DNA of 64,000 bases, from NCBI GenBank assembly GCA_047459075.1, contig VSCH01000014.1, positions 1 to 64,000 on the forward strand. Direction: 5' to 3'. A model generated the notes under the pieces. That model made no database searches and was not told the origin of the DNA. It worked only from the letters and a program-made list of their open reading frames with translations. Shown here piece by piece: positions 31,961 through 39,589 of the stretch (the first letter of the stretch is position 1; the number at the start of each line of letters is the position of its first letter). This DNA is from ZC4RG19 sp017577565. Its GTDB lineage: Bacteria; Actinomycetota; Acidimicrobiia; Acidimicrobiales; VFJN01. The position numbers and the translations under genes were made by a program.

Positions 31961-33886
31961 GTGAGGCGACGATCGAGACGAGGGCGCGACGCGCCGGGGC
32001 CCGCCGCCGACGGGTCCGGCGGTCGCGCCGGCCGCTCCCGGTCGCGGCGCGACCGGGGCGGACCCGTCGACCCGGCGCCCCCGCGCCCGGCCGGCCCCGC
32101 CGCCCACGGACCACCGCGGGGCACCGGGACGACCCGCCCGCCCGAGCGGCGGGCACCCGGCGCCTACCGCGAGACCCGGGCGTACGGCCCGGGCGTCGGC
32201 GCGCCCGCCCGCGACCGCGGCGCGTACGGCCGGATCGGCCCCGAGGCCGGCGGCGCGCCCCCGCGGTCCGAGGCCTACAGCGGCGCCGCCGCGGGCCGAC
32301 CCGACCGCCTGCACGGCCGCCTCGCCGACCCGGTGGGGCGGATGCCCGACCGGCCCCGCCGCTCGTCGCCGGCCCACCTCGCCCCCCGCTACGACCGCCG
32401 GCGCCTCGGCGCGCTGGTGCTCGTCGCCGCCCTCGTCCTCGGCTGCGCCGCCGCCGCCCACCAGGTGGTCCAGCTCGTCCGGGACGACGCCGACACGTCC
32501 GACGACCTGGCCGGGGCGCCCGACGAGCCGCTCGTCGTCGGCACCACGACGACCGCCCCGGCCGCCCCCGAGCAGGCCGCACCGGCCTCCGGCTTCCCGA
32601 CCCCGGGCCTGCTGACGTTCCGGGGCAGCCCCACCCGCAGCTACCACGGGGAGGGGCCCGTCCCCACCGACCCCCGGGTGCTGTGGACCTACCCGGCCGA
32701 CGGCGAGGGGATGTGCGCCGAGTCCGCCGTCGGCGACGAGGTGAAGGTGTGGTGCGGCAGCGGCTGGACCGGCCAGCCGGCGGTCTTCGAGCGCGACGGC
32801 CGCACCTGGGTCGTGTTCGGCGCCTACGACCGCATGGTCCACTTCGTCGACTACGAGACCGGCGAGGACATCCTCCCGCCCTTCGAGACCGGCGACATCA
32901 TCAAGGGCTCGGTCACCGTCGACCCCGACGGGCTGCCGCTCGTCTACACGGGCAGCCGGGACAACAAGCTGCGGGTCATCGCCATCGACCGCCCCGAGCC
33001 GACCGAGCTGTGGTCGCTCGACGCCCGGGACGTCAGCCCCACGATGTGGAACGACGACTGGGACGGCTCGCCGCTCGTGCTCGGCGACTACCTCTACGAG
33101 GGCGGCGAGAACTCGCAGTTCCACATCGTCAAGCTGAACCGGTCCATCGGCGACGACGGGCTCGTCCAGGTGGCGCCGGAGCTCGTGTTCAACACGCCGG
33201 GGTGGGACGAGGAGCTGCTGGCGGCGCTGGAGACCCGGCGGAACGACGTGTCGATCGAGAACTCCGTCGCCTACCACGACGGCGTCGTCTACTTCGCCAA
33301 CTCCGGCGGCCTGGTCCAGGGCTGGGACGTGTCGGGCATCGCCGAGGGCGTGGCGCCGACCCGGGTGCTGCGGTTCTGGGCCGGCGACGACATCGACGCC
33401 TCGATCGTCGTCGACGAGGAGGGCTACCTCTACGTCGCGGTCGAGAACGAGCGGGGCAACAGCCGGTCCGCCGAGGTCGGGCAGCTGCTCAAGCTCGACC
33501 CCCGCTCGCCCGACGACCCGCTCGTGTGGTCGGTGCACGACAGCGGTGGCTTCTGGGCGACCCCGGCGCTGCACCGCGACATCGTCATCGCCGCCTCCGA
33601 CGGCGGCACCGTCTACGGCGTCGACCGGGAGACGGGCGAGGTCCGCTGGACCTTCCAGCTCCCGCCGCCCACCTGGCAGTCGGCCGTCGTCGTCGACGAC
33701 ACGCTGGTCCAGGGCGACTGCCAGGGCGGGCTGCACGCCTACGACGTCTCCGACACGACCGTCGCCCCGCCCGAGCTGTGGCGCGTCGACCTCGAGGGCT
33801 GCATCGAGTCGACGCCCGCCCTGTGGCACGGGCGGATCTTCGTCGGCACGCGGGGCGGGCTCTTCTACGCCATCGGCGACGCCTGA
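31961..33886 (+). CDS. Membrane-anchored PQQ-like beta-propeller protein
   Basis: A 641-residue protein. Residues 1-145 are Arg/Gly/Pro-rich and probably disordered, one membrane segment lies near 149-168, then a Thr/Ala/Pro linker, then a beta-propeller from about 200 to the end. Propeller blades show repeated VYxxxxDGxV-type strands, for example IVIAASDGGTVYGVDRETGE. No catalytic residues are evident, so it may bind ligand, protein or cell wall. GTG 31961 has GGGGAGCTG upstream. An in-frame ATG at 32342 would remove the disordered region and start right before the membrane segment; either may be used. Confidence 0.78.
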   Translation: MRRRSRRGRDAPGPAADGSGGRAGRSRSRRDRGGPVDPAPPRPAGPAAHGPPRGTGTTRPPERRAPGAYRETRAYGPGVGAPARDRGAYGRIGPEAGGAPPRSEAYSGAAAGRPDRLHGRLADPVGRMPDRPRRSSPAHLAPRYDRRRLGALVLVAALVLGCAAAAHQVVQLVRDDADTSDDLAGAPDEPLVVGTTTTAPAAPEQAAPASGFPTPGLLTFRGSPTRSYHGEGPVPTDPRVLWTYPADGEGMCAESAVGDEVKVWCGSGWTGQPAVFERDGRTWVVFGAYDRMVHFVDYETGEDILPPFETGDIIKGSVTVDPDGLPLVYTGSRDNKLRVIAIDRPEPTELWSLDARDVSPTMWNDDWDGSPLVLGDYLYEGGENSQFHIVKLNRSIGDDGLVQVAPELVFNTPGWDEELLAALETRRNDVSIENSVAYHDGVVYFANSGGLVQGWDVSGIAEGVAPTRVLRFWAGDDIDASIVVDEEGYLYVAVENERGNSRSAEVGQLLKLDPRSPDDPLVWSVHDSGGFWATPALHRDIVIAASDGGTVYGVDRETGEVRWTFQLPPPTWQSAVVVDDTLVQGDCQGGLHAYDVSDTTVAPPELWRVDLEGCIESTPALWHGRIFVGTRGGLFYAIGDA

Positions 33887-33926
33887 CCGCCGCCCGTCCC
33901 CGGGCGGGGGCCGCCGCGGGTGGCCC

Positions 33927-33932
33927 TATCCT
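33927..33932 (+). promoter_or_regulatory. -10 element of the XDH-like fusion gene (leaderless)
   Basis: TATCCT, 6 nt before the GTG at 33939. A 7-bp hairpin at 33890-33907 separates it from the propeller gene. Confidence 0.5.
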
Positions 33933-33938
33933 CGCCCC

Positions 33939-35600
33939 GTGACCGCGCCGACCCCTCCCAACCGCCCCCCGCTCACCTTCACCGTCGACGGCCGGTCGGT
34001 CGAGGTCCCCGACGACGGCTCCAGCCTGCTCGGGGTCCTGCGCGACCGCCTCGGGATCCGCTCGGCCAAGGACGGCTGCAGCCCCCAGGGCCAGTGCGGC
34101 TGCTGCACCGTGCTGGTCGACGGCCAGCCCCGGGTGGCCTGCGTGACGCCCGCCCGCCGGGTGCGGGGCCGCACGATCACCACGCTCGACGGCCTGCCCG
34201 AGGACGAGCGCCGGTCGTGGGCCGAGGCGTTCTGCGCCACCGGCGCGAGCCAGTGCGGCTTCTGCACGCCGGGGATCGTCGTCCGGCTGTCCGGCCTCGC
34301 CGCCAAGGGCACCGCGGCCGACGACACGGCGGCGGTCGAGCAGGCGCTGCTGGCCCACCTCTGCCGTTGCACCGGCTGGCGCACCATCCTCGAGGCCTGG
34401 GCGGCCCACGTCGGCGGGCGCGCCGCCGGCGACCCCGACCGCGACCTCGAGGCCGCGGCGCGGCGGGCGACGATCGAGGGGCGGACGCCCCAAGCGGTGT
34501 CCCCCGAGGTGGCGCTCGGCCACGGCGGCTTCGCCGACGACGGCGCCCCCGACGGCGCCCTGGTCGCCGTGCCCGACGGCGCCGGGGGGTGGTCGGTCGG
34601 CGAGACCCTGGCCGAGGCCCGGGCGGCCGCCGGGAAGGTGCAGGGCCGCCGGACCACCGTCGAGGTGCGCCACCCGCTCGAGCCGCCGCCGGGCGACTGG
34701 GCGGCGACGCTGGTGACGACCTGGGTCGAGCCCGGCTACCTCGAGCTGGACGCGTCGTGGTGCGAGCCGGGCGGCGAGCCGGCCTCCCCGCTCGGCAACG
34801 GCGGGGCGTTCGGCGGGAAGCTCTCGACGGTCGTCACGACGGCGGCCCGGGAGCTGGCCGACCGGCACGGCCGGCCGGTGCGGGTCCTGCTCGCCCGCGA
34901 GGACGCGGTCCGGATGGGCCCGAAGCGCCCGCCGGTGGCCGGCGGGATGCGGGCCGACGGCTCCGGCGTGCTGCGGGTCGTCGCCACCCCGGGGATCGGC
35001 GAGGTCGTGGCCCGGGTGGCGCCCCGGCTGCACGTCGAGCAGGTCGAGGTGCCCGGGCCCGCCACGTCGCTCGACCTCCGGGCGGCCGGGTGGGCCGAGG
35101 CCCTCGTGCTCGCCGCCGGCGCCGGCGCCGTGCTCGACGAGGGGGCGGACGCCCCCGGCGTCCTGGCCGTGGAGCGGGAGGCCGGGGCGGACGGGGCGGG
35201 GCGGGGCGCGGTGGCGCTGCGCTCGCCCGACGGCGCGGTGGCCCGGGCCGAGGTCGTGACCGGCGACGACCCGCGGGTCGCGGTCGAGGTGTCGTGCGGC
35301 GAGGTGCTCGACGAGGTGGTGCTGCGCTCCTACTGCATCGGCGCCGCCCACATGGCGCTCGGCTGGGTGACGAGCGAGGGCCTGGCGGTCGACGACGAGG
35401 GCCGCGTCCACGACCTGACCATCCGCAGCTTCGGCATCCTGCGGGCGGTCGACATGCCCCCGGTGGAGGTGGCGCTCGACCGGGCGGCCTCGGGCCCGCC
35501 GGTCAACGGCTCGGACGCGGTGTTCGCCGCGGTGGCCGCGGCCGCGTGGCTGGCCCAGGGCGCGCCGCCCGCCTGGCCGACCGGCGTCCGGCTGCGCTGA
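33939..35600 (+). CDS. Shortened xanthine dehydrogenase-family fusion: 2Fe-2S domain plus partial molybdopterin domain
   Basis: A 553-residue protein. Residues 10-160 are a full small-subunit module with two 2Fe-2S sites (C47/C53/C56/C68 and C106/C109/C142/C144). About 80 linker residues follow, then about 310 residues matching only pieces of the molybdopterin-binding large subunit: NGGAFGGK at 287-294 and the C-terminal SYCIGAAHMALGW region. The large subunit is normally about 750 residues. The catalytic GVGEPP glutamate appears replaced in ASGPPVNGSD near the C-terminus. No FAD subunit or Moco-insertion gene is nearby. It is probably an electron-transfer protein or a divergent hydroxylase. 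Confidence 0.78.
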   Translation: MTAPTPPNRPPLTFTVDGRSVEVPDDGSSLLGVLRDRLGIRSAKDGCSPQGQCGCCTVLVDGQPRVACVTPARRVRGRTITTLDGLPEDERRSWAEAFCATGASQCGFCTPGIVVRLSGLAAKGTAADDTAAVEQALLAHLCRCTGWRTILEAWAAHVGGRAAGDPDRDLEAAARRATIEGRTPQAVSPEVALGHGGFADDGAPDGALVAVPDGAGGWSVGETLAEARAAAGKVQGRRTTVEVRHPLEPPPGDWAATLVTTWVEPGYLELDASWCEPGGEPASPLGNGGAFGGKLSTVVTTAARELADRHGRPVRVLLAREDAVRMGPKRPPVAGGMRADGSGVLRVVATPGIGEVVARVAPRLHVEQVEVPGPATSLDLRAAGWAEALVLAAGAGAVLDEGADAPGVLAVEREAGADGAGRGAVALRSPDGAVARAEVVTGDDPRVAVEVSCGEVLDEVVLRSYCIGAAHMALGWVTSEGLAVDDEGRVHDLTIRSFGILRAVDMPPVEVALDRAASGPPVNGSDAVFAAVAAAAWLAQGAPPAWPTGVRLR

Positions 35601-35649
35601 CGGCCGCACCGGGGCGGGCGCGCCCGCCCCGGCCCGCCGCGCCGCGGGC

Positions 35650-35655
35650 TACCGT
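35650..35655 (+). promoter_or_regulatory. -10 element of ridA (leaderless)
   Basis: TACCGT, 7 nt before the ATG at 35663. Confidence 0.55.
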
Positions 35656-35662
35656 CGAGCCG

Positions 35663-36022
35663 ATGTCCACGCCTGCGAAGCCCGTCGGTCCCTACACGCC
35701 CGTCGTCCGCGCCGGGGGGTGGCTCGTGGTGTCCGGCCAGGTCGGCATCGCCGACGGCCGGCTCGTGCCGGGCGGCACGGCGGCCGAGACCCGCCAGGCG
35801 CTCGCCAACCTCGAGGCCCAGCTGGCCACCGAGGGCGCCTCGCTCACCGACGTCGTGAAGACCACCGTCTTCCTCCGCCACATGAGCGACTACGCGGTCA
35901 TGAACGAGGTGTACACCGAGGTCTTCGGCGACCACCGGCCGGCCCGCTCGGCCATCGGCGTGGCCGAGCTCCCGCTCGGCGCGCTGGTCGAAGTGGAGGC
36001 CTGGGCGTGGGTCGGGGGATGA
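35663..36022 (+). CDS. ridA: RidA family reactive enamine/imine deaminase
   Basis: A 119-residue RidA/YjgF protein, which hydrolyses reactive 2-aminoacrylate-type enamines left by PLP enzymes. GPYTPVVRAGGWLVVSGQVG is the usual N-terminal block. The arginine of the active site is present in PARSAIGVAELPLGALVEVE. The length is typical. The ATG fits the leaderless pattern. A small membrane peptide gene follows 7 bp after its stop codon. Confidence 0.88.
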   Translation: MSTPAKPVGPYTPVVRAGGWLVVSGQVGIADGRLVPGGTAAETRQALANLEAQLATEGASLTDVVKTTVFLRHMSDYAVMNEVYTEVFGDHRPARSAIGVAELPLGALVEVEAWAWVGG

Positions 36023-36029
36023 TGGGCCC

Positions 36030-36188
36030 ATGCTCGGCGCTGTCCTGATCGTCATCGCGCTCGTCGTCGTCATCCCGGTCGCCGTCCTCGTCACCACGCC
36101 GATCATCGCCGCCGTCCTCGGCTGGTCGCTGAAGGCCGACGCCGAGCGCCGCCACGAGGGCAGCGAGCTGATCGCGCTCAACCGCTGA
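36030..36188 (+). CDS. 52-residue single-span membrane peptide
   Basis: An ATG-to-TGA frame coding 52 residues. A hydrophobic helix covers about residues 4-32 (LIVIALVVVIPVAVLV and beyond), followed by a charged tail (KADAERRHEGSEL). It begins 7 bp after ridA, so it is probably co-transcribed. The hydrophobic core ending in a charged segment looks like a genuine small membrane protein rather than chance. The function is unknown. Confidence 0.55.
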   Translation: MLGAVLIVIALVVVIPVAVLVTTPIIAAVLGWSLKADAERRHEGSELIALNR

Positions 36189-36197
36189 GCGCCCCGC

Positions 36198-36217
36198 GGC
36201 CGCCGGCAGGGGCGGCC
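36198..36217. terminator. Hairpin between convergent small peptide and glnR genes
   Basis: A 7-bp inverted repeat GGCCGCC/GGCGGCC with a 6-nt loop in the 33-bp gap. It could serve both strands. Confidence 0.35.
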
Positions 36218-36221
36218 GGGG

Positions 36222-36902
36222 CTACGGGGTCCAGCGCGCCTGGCCGAAGCGGTAGCCGACGGAGCGCACGGTCTGGATCAGGCTGGCGTGCTCCTCGCCG
36301 AGCTTGGCCCGCAGGCGGCGGATGTGGACGTCGACCGTCCGGGCGCCGCCGAAGTACTCGTAGCCCCACACCCGGCTGAGCAGGACCTCGCGGGTGAACA
36401 CCCGACCGGGGTGGGCGGCGAGGAACTTCAGCAGCTCGTACTCCATGTAGGTGAGGTCGAGCGGCTGGCCGTCGATGGCCGCCTGGTAGGTCTCCAGGTT
36501 GAGCACCAGGGGGCCGTACTCGACGAGCTCGGGGCGCGTGCCCCGCCCGCTCCGCCAGAACAGGTGCTTCAGCCGGGCCTCCAGCTCCAGCGGCTGGAAC
36601 GGGTACAGGCAGAAGTCGTCGAACAGGTCCTCGCGCAGCTCCAGGTCGCCCAGCTGCGCACCGGACACCAACAGGAGCAGGGGTTCGAGGGGCGTGTCGC
36701 GCTTGCGCACCGCCCGGCACAGCCGGAAGGCGCTCTCGGGCTCCTGGACGGCGACGACGACCGCCCCCGACCAGCCGTCGGCCGGCTCGTCGCGCGCCGC
36801 CGCCCGCTCGTCGGCGACGGCCTTCCACGGGTAGCCGGCGAGGTCGAGGGCCTGGGCGAGCTCCGGCGGGGCGGGGTCCGGGTGGATCAGCAGCGGTTCC
36901 AT
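36222..36902 (-). CDS. glnR: GlnR-type orphan response regulator of nitrogen metabolism
   Basis: A 226-residue OmpR-class regulator. The receiver domain (1-115) lacks the phospho-acceptor: the expected Asp position reads VVVAVQ, and the conserved KP is YPF, as in GlnR, which is not regulated by phosphorylation. The winged helix (126-222) has the GlnR hallmark series GRVFTREVLL, VWGYEYFGGARTVDVHI and RRLRAKLG. GlnR activates glnA, glnII and ammonium transport genes under nitrogen limitation. It sits beside the glutamine synthetase cluster, and a fitting operator is at 38323-38372. Confidence 0.88.
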   Translation of the reverse strand: MEPLLIHPDPAPPELAQALDLAGYPWKAVADERAAARDEPADGWSGAVVVAVQEPESAFRLCRAVRKRDTPLEPLLLLVSGAQLGDLELREDLFDDFCLYPFQPLELEARLKHLFWRSGRGTRPELVEYGPLVLNLETYQAAIDGQPLDLTYMEYELLKFLAAHPGRVFTREVLLSRVWGYEYFGGARTVDVHIRRLRAKLGEEHASLIQTVRSVGYRFGQARWTP

Positions 36903-36927
36903 CGGGTGCCGCTCGCGCGCGTCGGGC

Positions 36928-38271
36928 TCAGAGGCGCGGGAGGTAGCGCTCGAGCTCGAAGGTCGTCACGTGCGTCTTGTACTCCATCCACTCCTGCCGC
37001 TTGTTGCGGATGAACCACTCGAAGACGTGCTCGCCGAGCGCCTCGGCCACCAGCTCGGAGCGCTCCATCTCGTCGAGCGCGTCCGACAGCGACTGCGGCA
37101 GCGTGTCGATGCCCTCGGCGATGCGCTCGGCCTCGGTCAGCTCGTAGAGGTTGACGACGGTCTCGTCGGCCAGCTCGTAGCCCTTCTCGATGCCCCGCAG
37201 GCCCGCGGCGAGGATGACCGAGAACGCCAGGTAGGGGTTGCAGGCCGGGTCGGGCGCCCGGTACTCGAGGCGGGCGCTCTCGGCCTTGCCCTTCTTGATC
37301 GGCGGCACGTTGACGATGACCGACCGGTTGTTGCGGGCCCACGACGTGTAGATCGGCGCCTCGTAGCCGACCACCAGCCGCTTGTAGGAGTTCACCCACT
37401 GGTTGGTCACCGCGGTGATCTCCCGCGCGTGGTGCAGCAGGCCGGCGATGAACCCGCGGGCGACCTCGGACAGGCTGTACTCGTCGTCCGGGTCGTAGAA
37501 GGCGTTGGTGTCGCCCTCGAACAGCGACACGTGCGTGTGCATCCCCGAGCCCTGCACACCGGTGAGCGGCTTGGGCATGAAGGTGGCGTGCACGCCGGCC
37601 TCCAGCGCGACCTCCTTCACGACGAGGCGGAAGGTCATGACGCTGTCGGCCATCGTCAGCGCGTCGGTGTAGCGCAGGTCGATCTCGTGCTGGCTGGGCG
37701 CGTCCTCGTGGTGGCTGTACTCGACCGGGATGCCCAGGGCCTCGAGGGTGTGGATGGTCCGCTGGCGCAGGTCGGTCGCCACGTCGGCCGTCGTCAGGTC
37801 GAAGTACGACGCCTGGTCGAGAGGCTCGGGGCGCTTCGACGGGTCGCCGTCCGCGAAGTAGAAGAACTCCATCTCGGGGGCGACGTAGAAGCTGAAGCCC
37901 TTCTCGCGCGCCTTCTCGAGGTTGCGGCGAAGGACCTGGCGGGGGTCGCCCTCGAACGGGCTGCCGTCGAGGTTGATGATGTCGCAGAACACCCGGGCCG
38001 ACGTGCCGACGCCGTCGGCCCAGGGCAGGATCTCGAAGCTGTTCGGGTCGGGGCGGGCCAGGACGTCCGACTCCTGCACGCGGGAGTAGCCGTCGATCGA
38101 CGAGCCGTCGAACCGCATGCCCTCCTCGAACGCGCCCTCGAGCTCGACCGGCGAGATGGCGAAGGACTTCAGCTGCCCCAGCACGTCCGTGAACCAGAGG
38201 CGGATCATCCGCACGCCGCGCTCCTCGACCGTGCGGAGGACGTAGTCTCGCTGGCGCTCCGAGCTCTCCAT
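36928..38271 (-). CDS. glnA: Glutamine synthetase type I, short (alpha-like) form
   Basis: A 447-residue glutamine synthetase, the length of GSI-alpha enzymes. It makes glutamine from glutamate, ammonia and ATP. Motifs: MRFDGSSIDGY, GSGMHTHVSL (ammonia/glutamate site), the ATP-binding block VVGYEAPIY and NRSVIVNVP. A NLYEL stretch sits where beta-type enzymes are adenylylated (NLYDLP), but the flanking Pro-Pro is missing, so adenylylation is uncertain. ATG 38271 is the start, with no clear Shine-Dalgarno. It is divergent from the GSII gene across the GlnR-like operator. Confidence 0.9.
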   Translation of the reverse strand: MESSERQRDYVLRTVEERGVRMIRLWFTDVLGQLKSFAISPVELEGAFEEGMRFDGSSIDGYSRVQESDVLARPDPNSFEILPWADGVGTSARVFCDIINLDGSPFEGDPRQVLRRNLEKAREKGFSFYVAPEMEFFYFADGDPSKRPEPLDQASYFDLTTADVATDLRQRTIHTLEALGIPVEYSHHEDAPSQHEIDLRYTDALTMADSVMTFRLVVKEVALEAGVHATFMPKPLTGVQGSGMHTHVSLFEGDTNAFYDPDDEYSLSEVARGFIAGLLHHAREITAVTNQWVNSYKRLVVGYEAPIYTSWARNNRSVIVNVPPIKKGKAESARLEYRAPDPACNPYLAFSVILAAGLRGIEKGYELADETVVNLYELTEAERIAEGIDTLPQSLSDALDEMERSELVAEALGEHVFEWFIRNKRQEWMEYKTHVTTFELERYLPRL

Positions 38272-38322
38272 GGGGGGAATGGTGGGGCCGCCCCGGGCGG
38301 CGCCGCAACCAGGGCCTCGTCG

Positions 38323-38372
38323 GTTCACAGTCCGTTCACACATGGGCAACAGGTCGGAAACTGCCCGTTGCC
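38323..38372. promoter_or_regulatory. GlnR-like operator: five 6-mers in 11-bp phase
   Basis: GTTCAC (38323), GTTCAC (38334), GGCAAC (38345), GGAAAC (38356) and GTTGCC (38367) start exactly 11 bp apart with 5-nt spacers. The GlnR consensus is gTnAC-n6-GaAAC repeated at 11 bp; TTCAC, TTCAC, GCAAC and GAAAC fit it. The site lies between the divergent glnA and glnII genes, about 33-82 bp upstream of the likely glnII transcription start. Confidence 0.75.
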
Positions 38373-38392
38373 AGCCTGCGGAGCCGTCACGC

Positions 38393-38398
38393 TGGACT
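38393..38398 (+). promoter_or_regulatory. Probable -10 of glnII
   Basis: TGGACT, followed by a leader of about 19 nt with GGGAGGA before the ATG at 38424. The weak -10 would suit an activator-dependent promoter. Confidence 0.35.
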
Positions 38399-38423
38399 CG
38401 CCGAACGGGAGGATCCACCCCCC

Positions 38424-39428
38424 ATGACGTACAAGGCCGAATACATCTGGATCGACGGCACCGAGCCGACGGCCAAGCTGCGGTCGAAGACCAAGATCCT
38501 GCCGGACGGCGCGGAGATCCCGATCTGGGGGTTCGACGGCTCGAGCACCAACCAGGCCCCGGGTGACCGCTCCGACTGCGTGCTGCAGCCGGTGTTCACC
38601 TGCCCCGACCCGGTGCGGGGCGGCGACAACGTCCTCGTGCTGTGCGAGGTCCTCAACACCGACATGACCCCGCACCCCTCCAACACCCGGGCCCGGTGCG
38701 TCGAGATCGCCGAGCGCTACAAGGACCACGAGCCCATCTTCGGGATCGAGCAGGAGTACACGTTCTTCAAGGACGGCCGCCCGCTGGGCTTCCCGCCCGG
38801 CGGCTTCCCCGCCCCGCAGGGCGGCTACTACTGCGGCGTCGGCGCCGACGAGGTGTTCGGCCGCGACATCGTCGAGGCCCACCTCGACGCCTGCCTGGCC
38901 GCCGGCCTGCACATCTCGGGCATCAACGCCGAGGTGATGCCCGGCCAGTGGGAGTTCCAGGTCGGCCCGGTCGGCGTGCCGCAGGTCGCCGACGAGCTGT
39001 GGGTGGCCCGGTGGCTGCTCTACCGGATCGCCGAGGACTTCGGCATCTCGGCCACCCTCGACCCCAAGCCGGTGAAGGGCGACTGGAACGGCGCCGGCGC
39101 CCACACCAACTTCTCGACCAAGGCCATGCGCGAGAGCTACGACGCCGTCATCGCCGCCGCCGAAGCCCTCGGCAAGGACCCGCAGAAGCACATCGACGGC
39201 TACGGGGCCGACATCCAGCACCGCCTCACCGGCATGCACGAGACGGCCCCGTGGGACACCTACAGCTACGGCGTCTCGAACCGCGGCGCCTCGGTCCGCA
39301 TCCCCTGGCAGGTCGAGGTCGACCAGAAGGGCTACATCGAGGACCGCCGCCCGAACGCCAACTGCGACCCCTACGTCGTCACCCGGCTGCTGGTCGAGAC
39401 GATCTGCTCGGCCGAGCAGCAGCAGTGA
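38424..39428 (+). CDS. glnII: Glutamine synthetase type II (eukaryotic type)
   Basis: A 334-residue GSII enzyme, found in actinomycetes and rhizobia as a second, heat-labile synthetase that is not adenylylated. Motifs include WGFDGSSTNQAPG, FGIEQEYTFF (catalytic Glu), MPGQWEFQVGP, NGAGAHTNFSTK and RRPNANCDPYVVT. It is divergent from the short GSI, downstream of the GlnR-like operator, with GGGAGGA before the ATG. Confidence 0.95.
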   Translation: MTYKAEYIWIDGTEPTAKLRSKTKILPDGAEIPIWGFDGSSTNQAPGDRSDCVLQPVFTCPDPVRGGDNVLVLCEVLNTDMTPHPSNTRARCVEIAERYKDHEPIFGIEQEYTFFKDGRPLGFPPGGFPAPQGGYYCGVGADEVFGRDIVEAHLDACLAAGLHISGINAEVMPGQWEFQVGPVGVPQVADELWVARWLLYRIAEDFGISATLDPKPVKGDWNGAGAHTNFSTKAMRESYDAVIAAAEALGKDPQKHIDGYGADIQHRLTGMHETAPWDTYSYGVSNRGASVRIPWQVEVDQKGYIEDRRPNANCDPYVVTRLLVETICSAEQQQ

Positions 39429-39460
39429 GCCAACGGCTCTCCTCGCGGGGGGAACCGCGG

Positions 39461-39486
39461 CCGGGGCGCCCGTGCGGGCGCCCCGG
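39461..39486 (+). terminator. Hairpin after glnII
   Basis: An 11-bp perfect inverted repeat with a 4-nt loop, 32 bp past the glnII stop. Confidence 0.65.
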
Positions 39487-39549
39487 TGGCGCGGACGGGC
39501 ACCGGGCCGGCCCGCACCGACCGTCCCGGTGCGCCGACACCCCGCTTGT

Positions 39550-39555
39550 TAGCGT
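39550..39555 (+). promoter_or_regulatory. -10 element of glnA (long form)
   Basis: TAGCGT, then a leader of about 30 nt with GAAGGGAG before the GTG at 39590. I do not see GlnR-type repeats here. Confidence 0.45.
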
Positions 39556-39589
39556 GCGAAGCCGATCGAGCACCTGAAGGGAGCAACGA

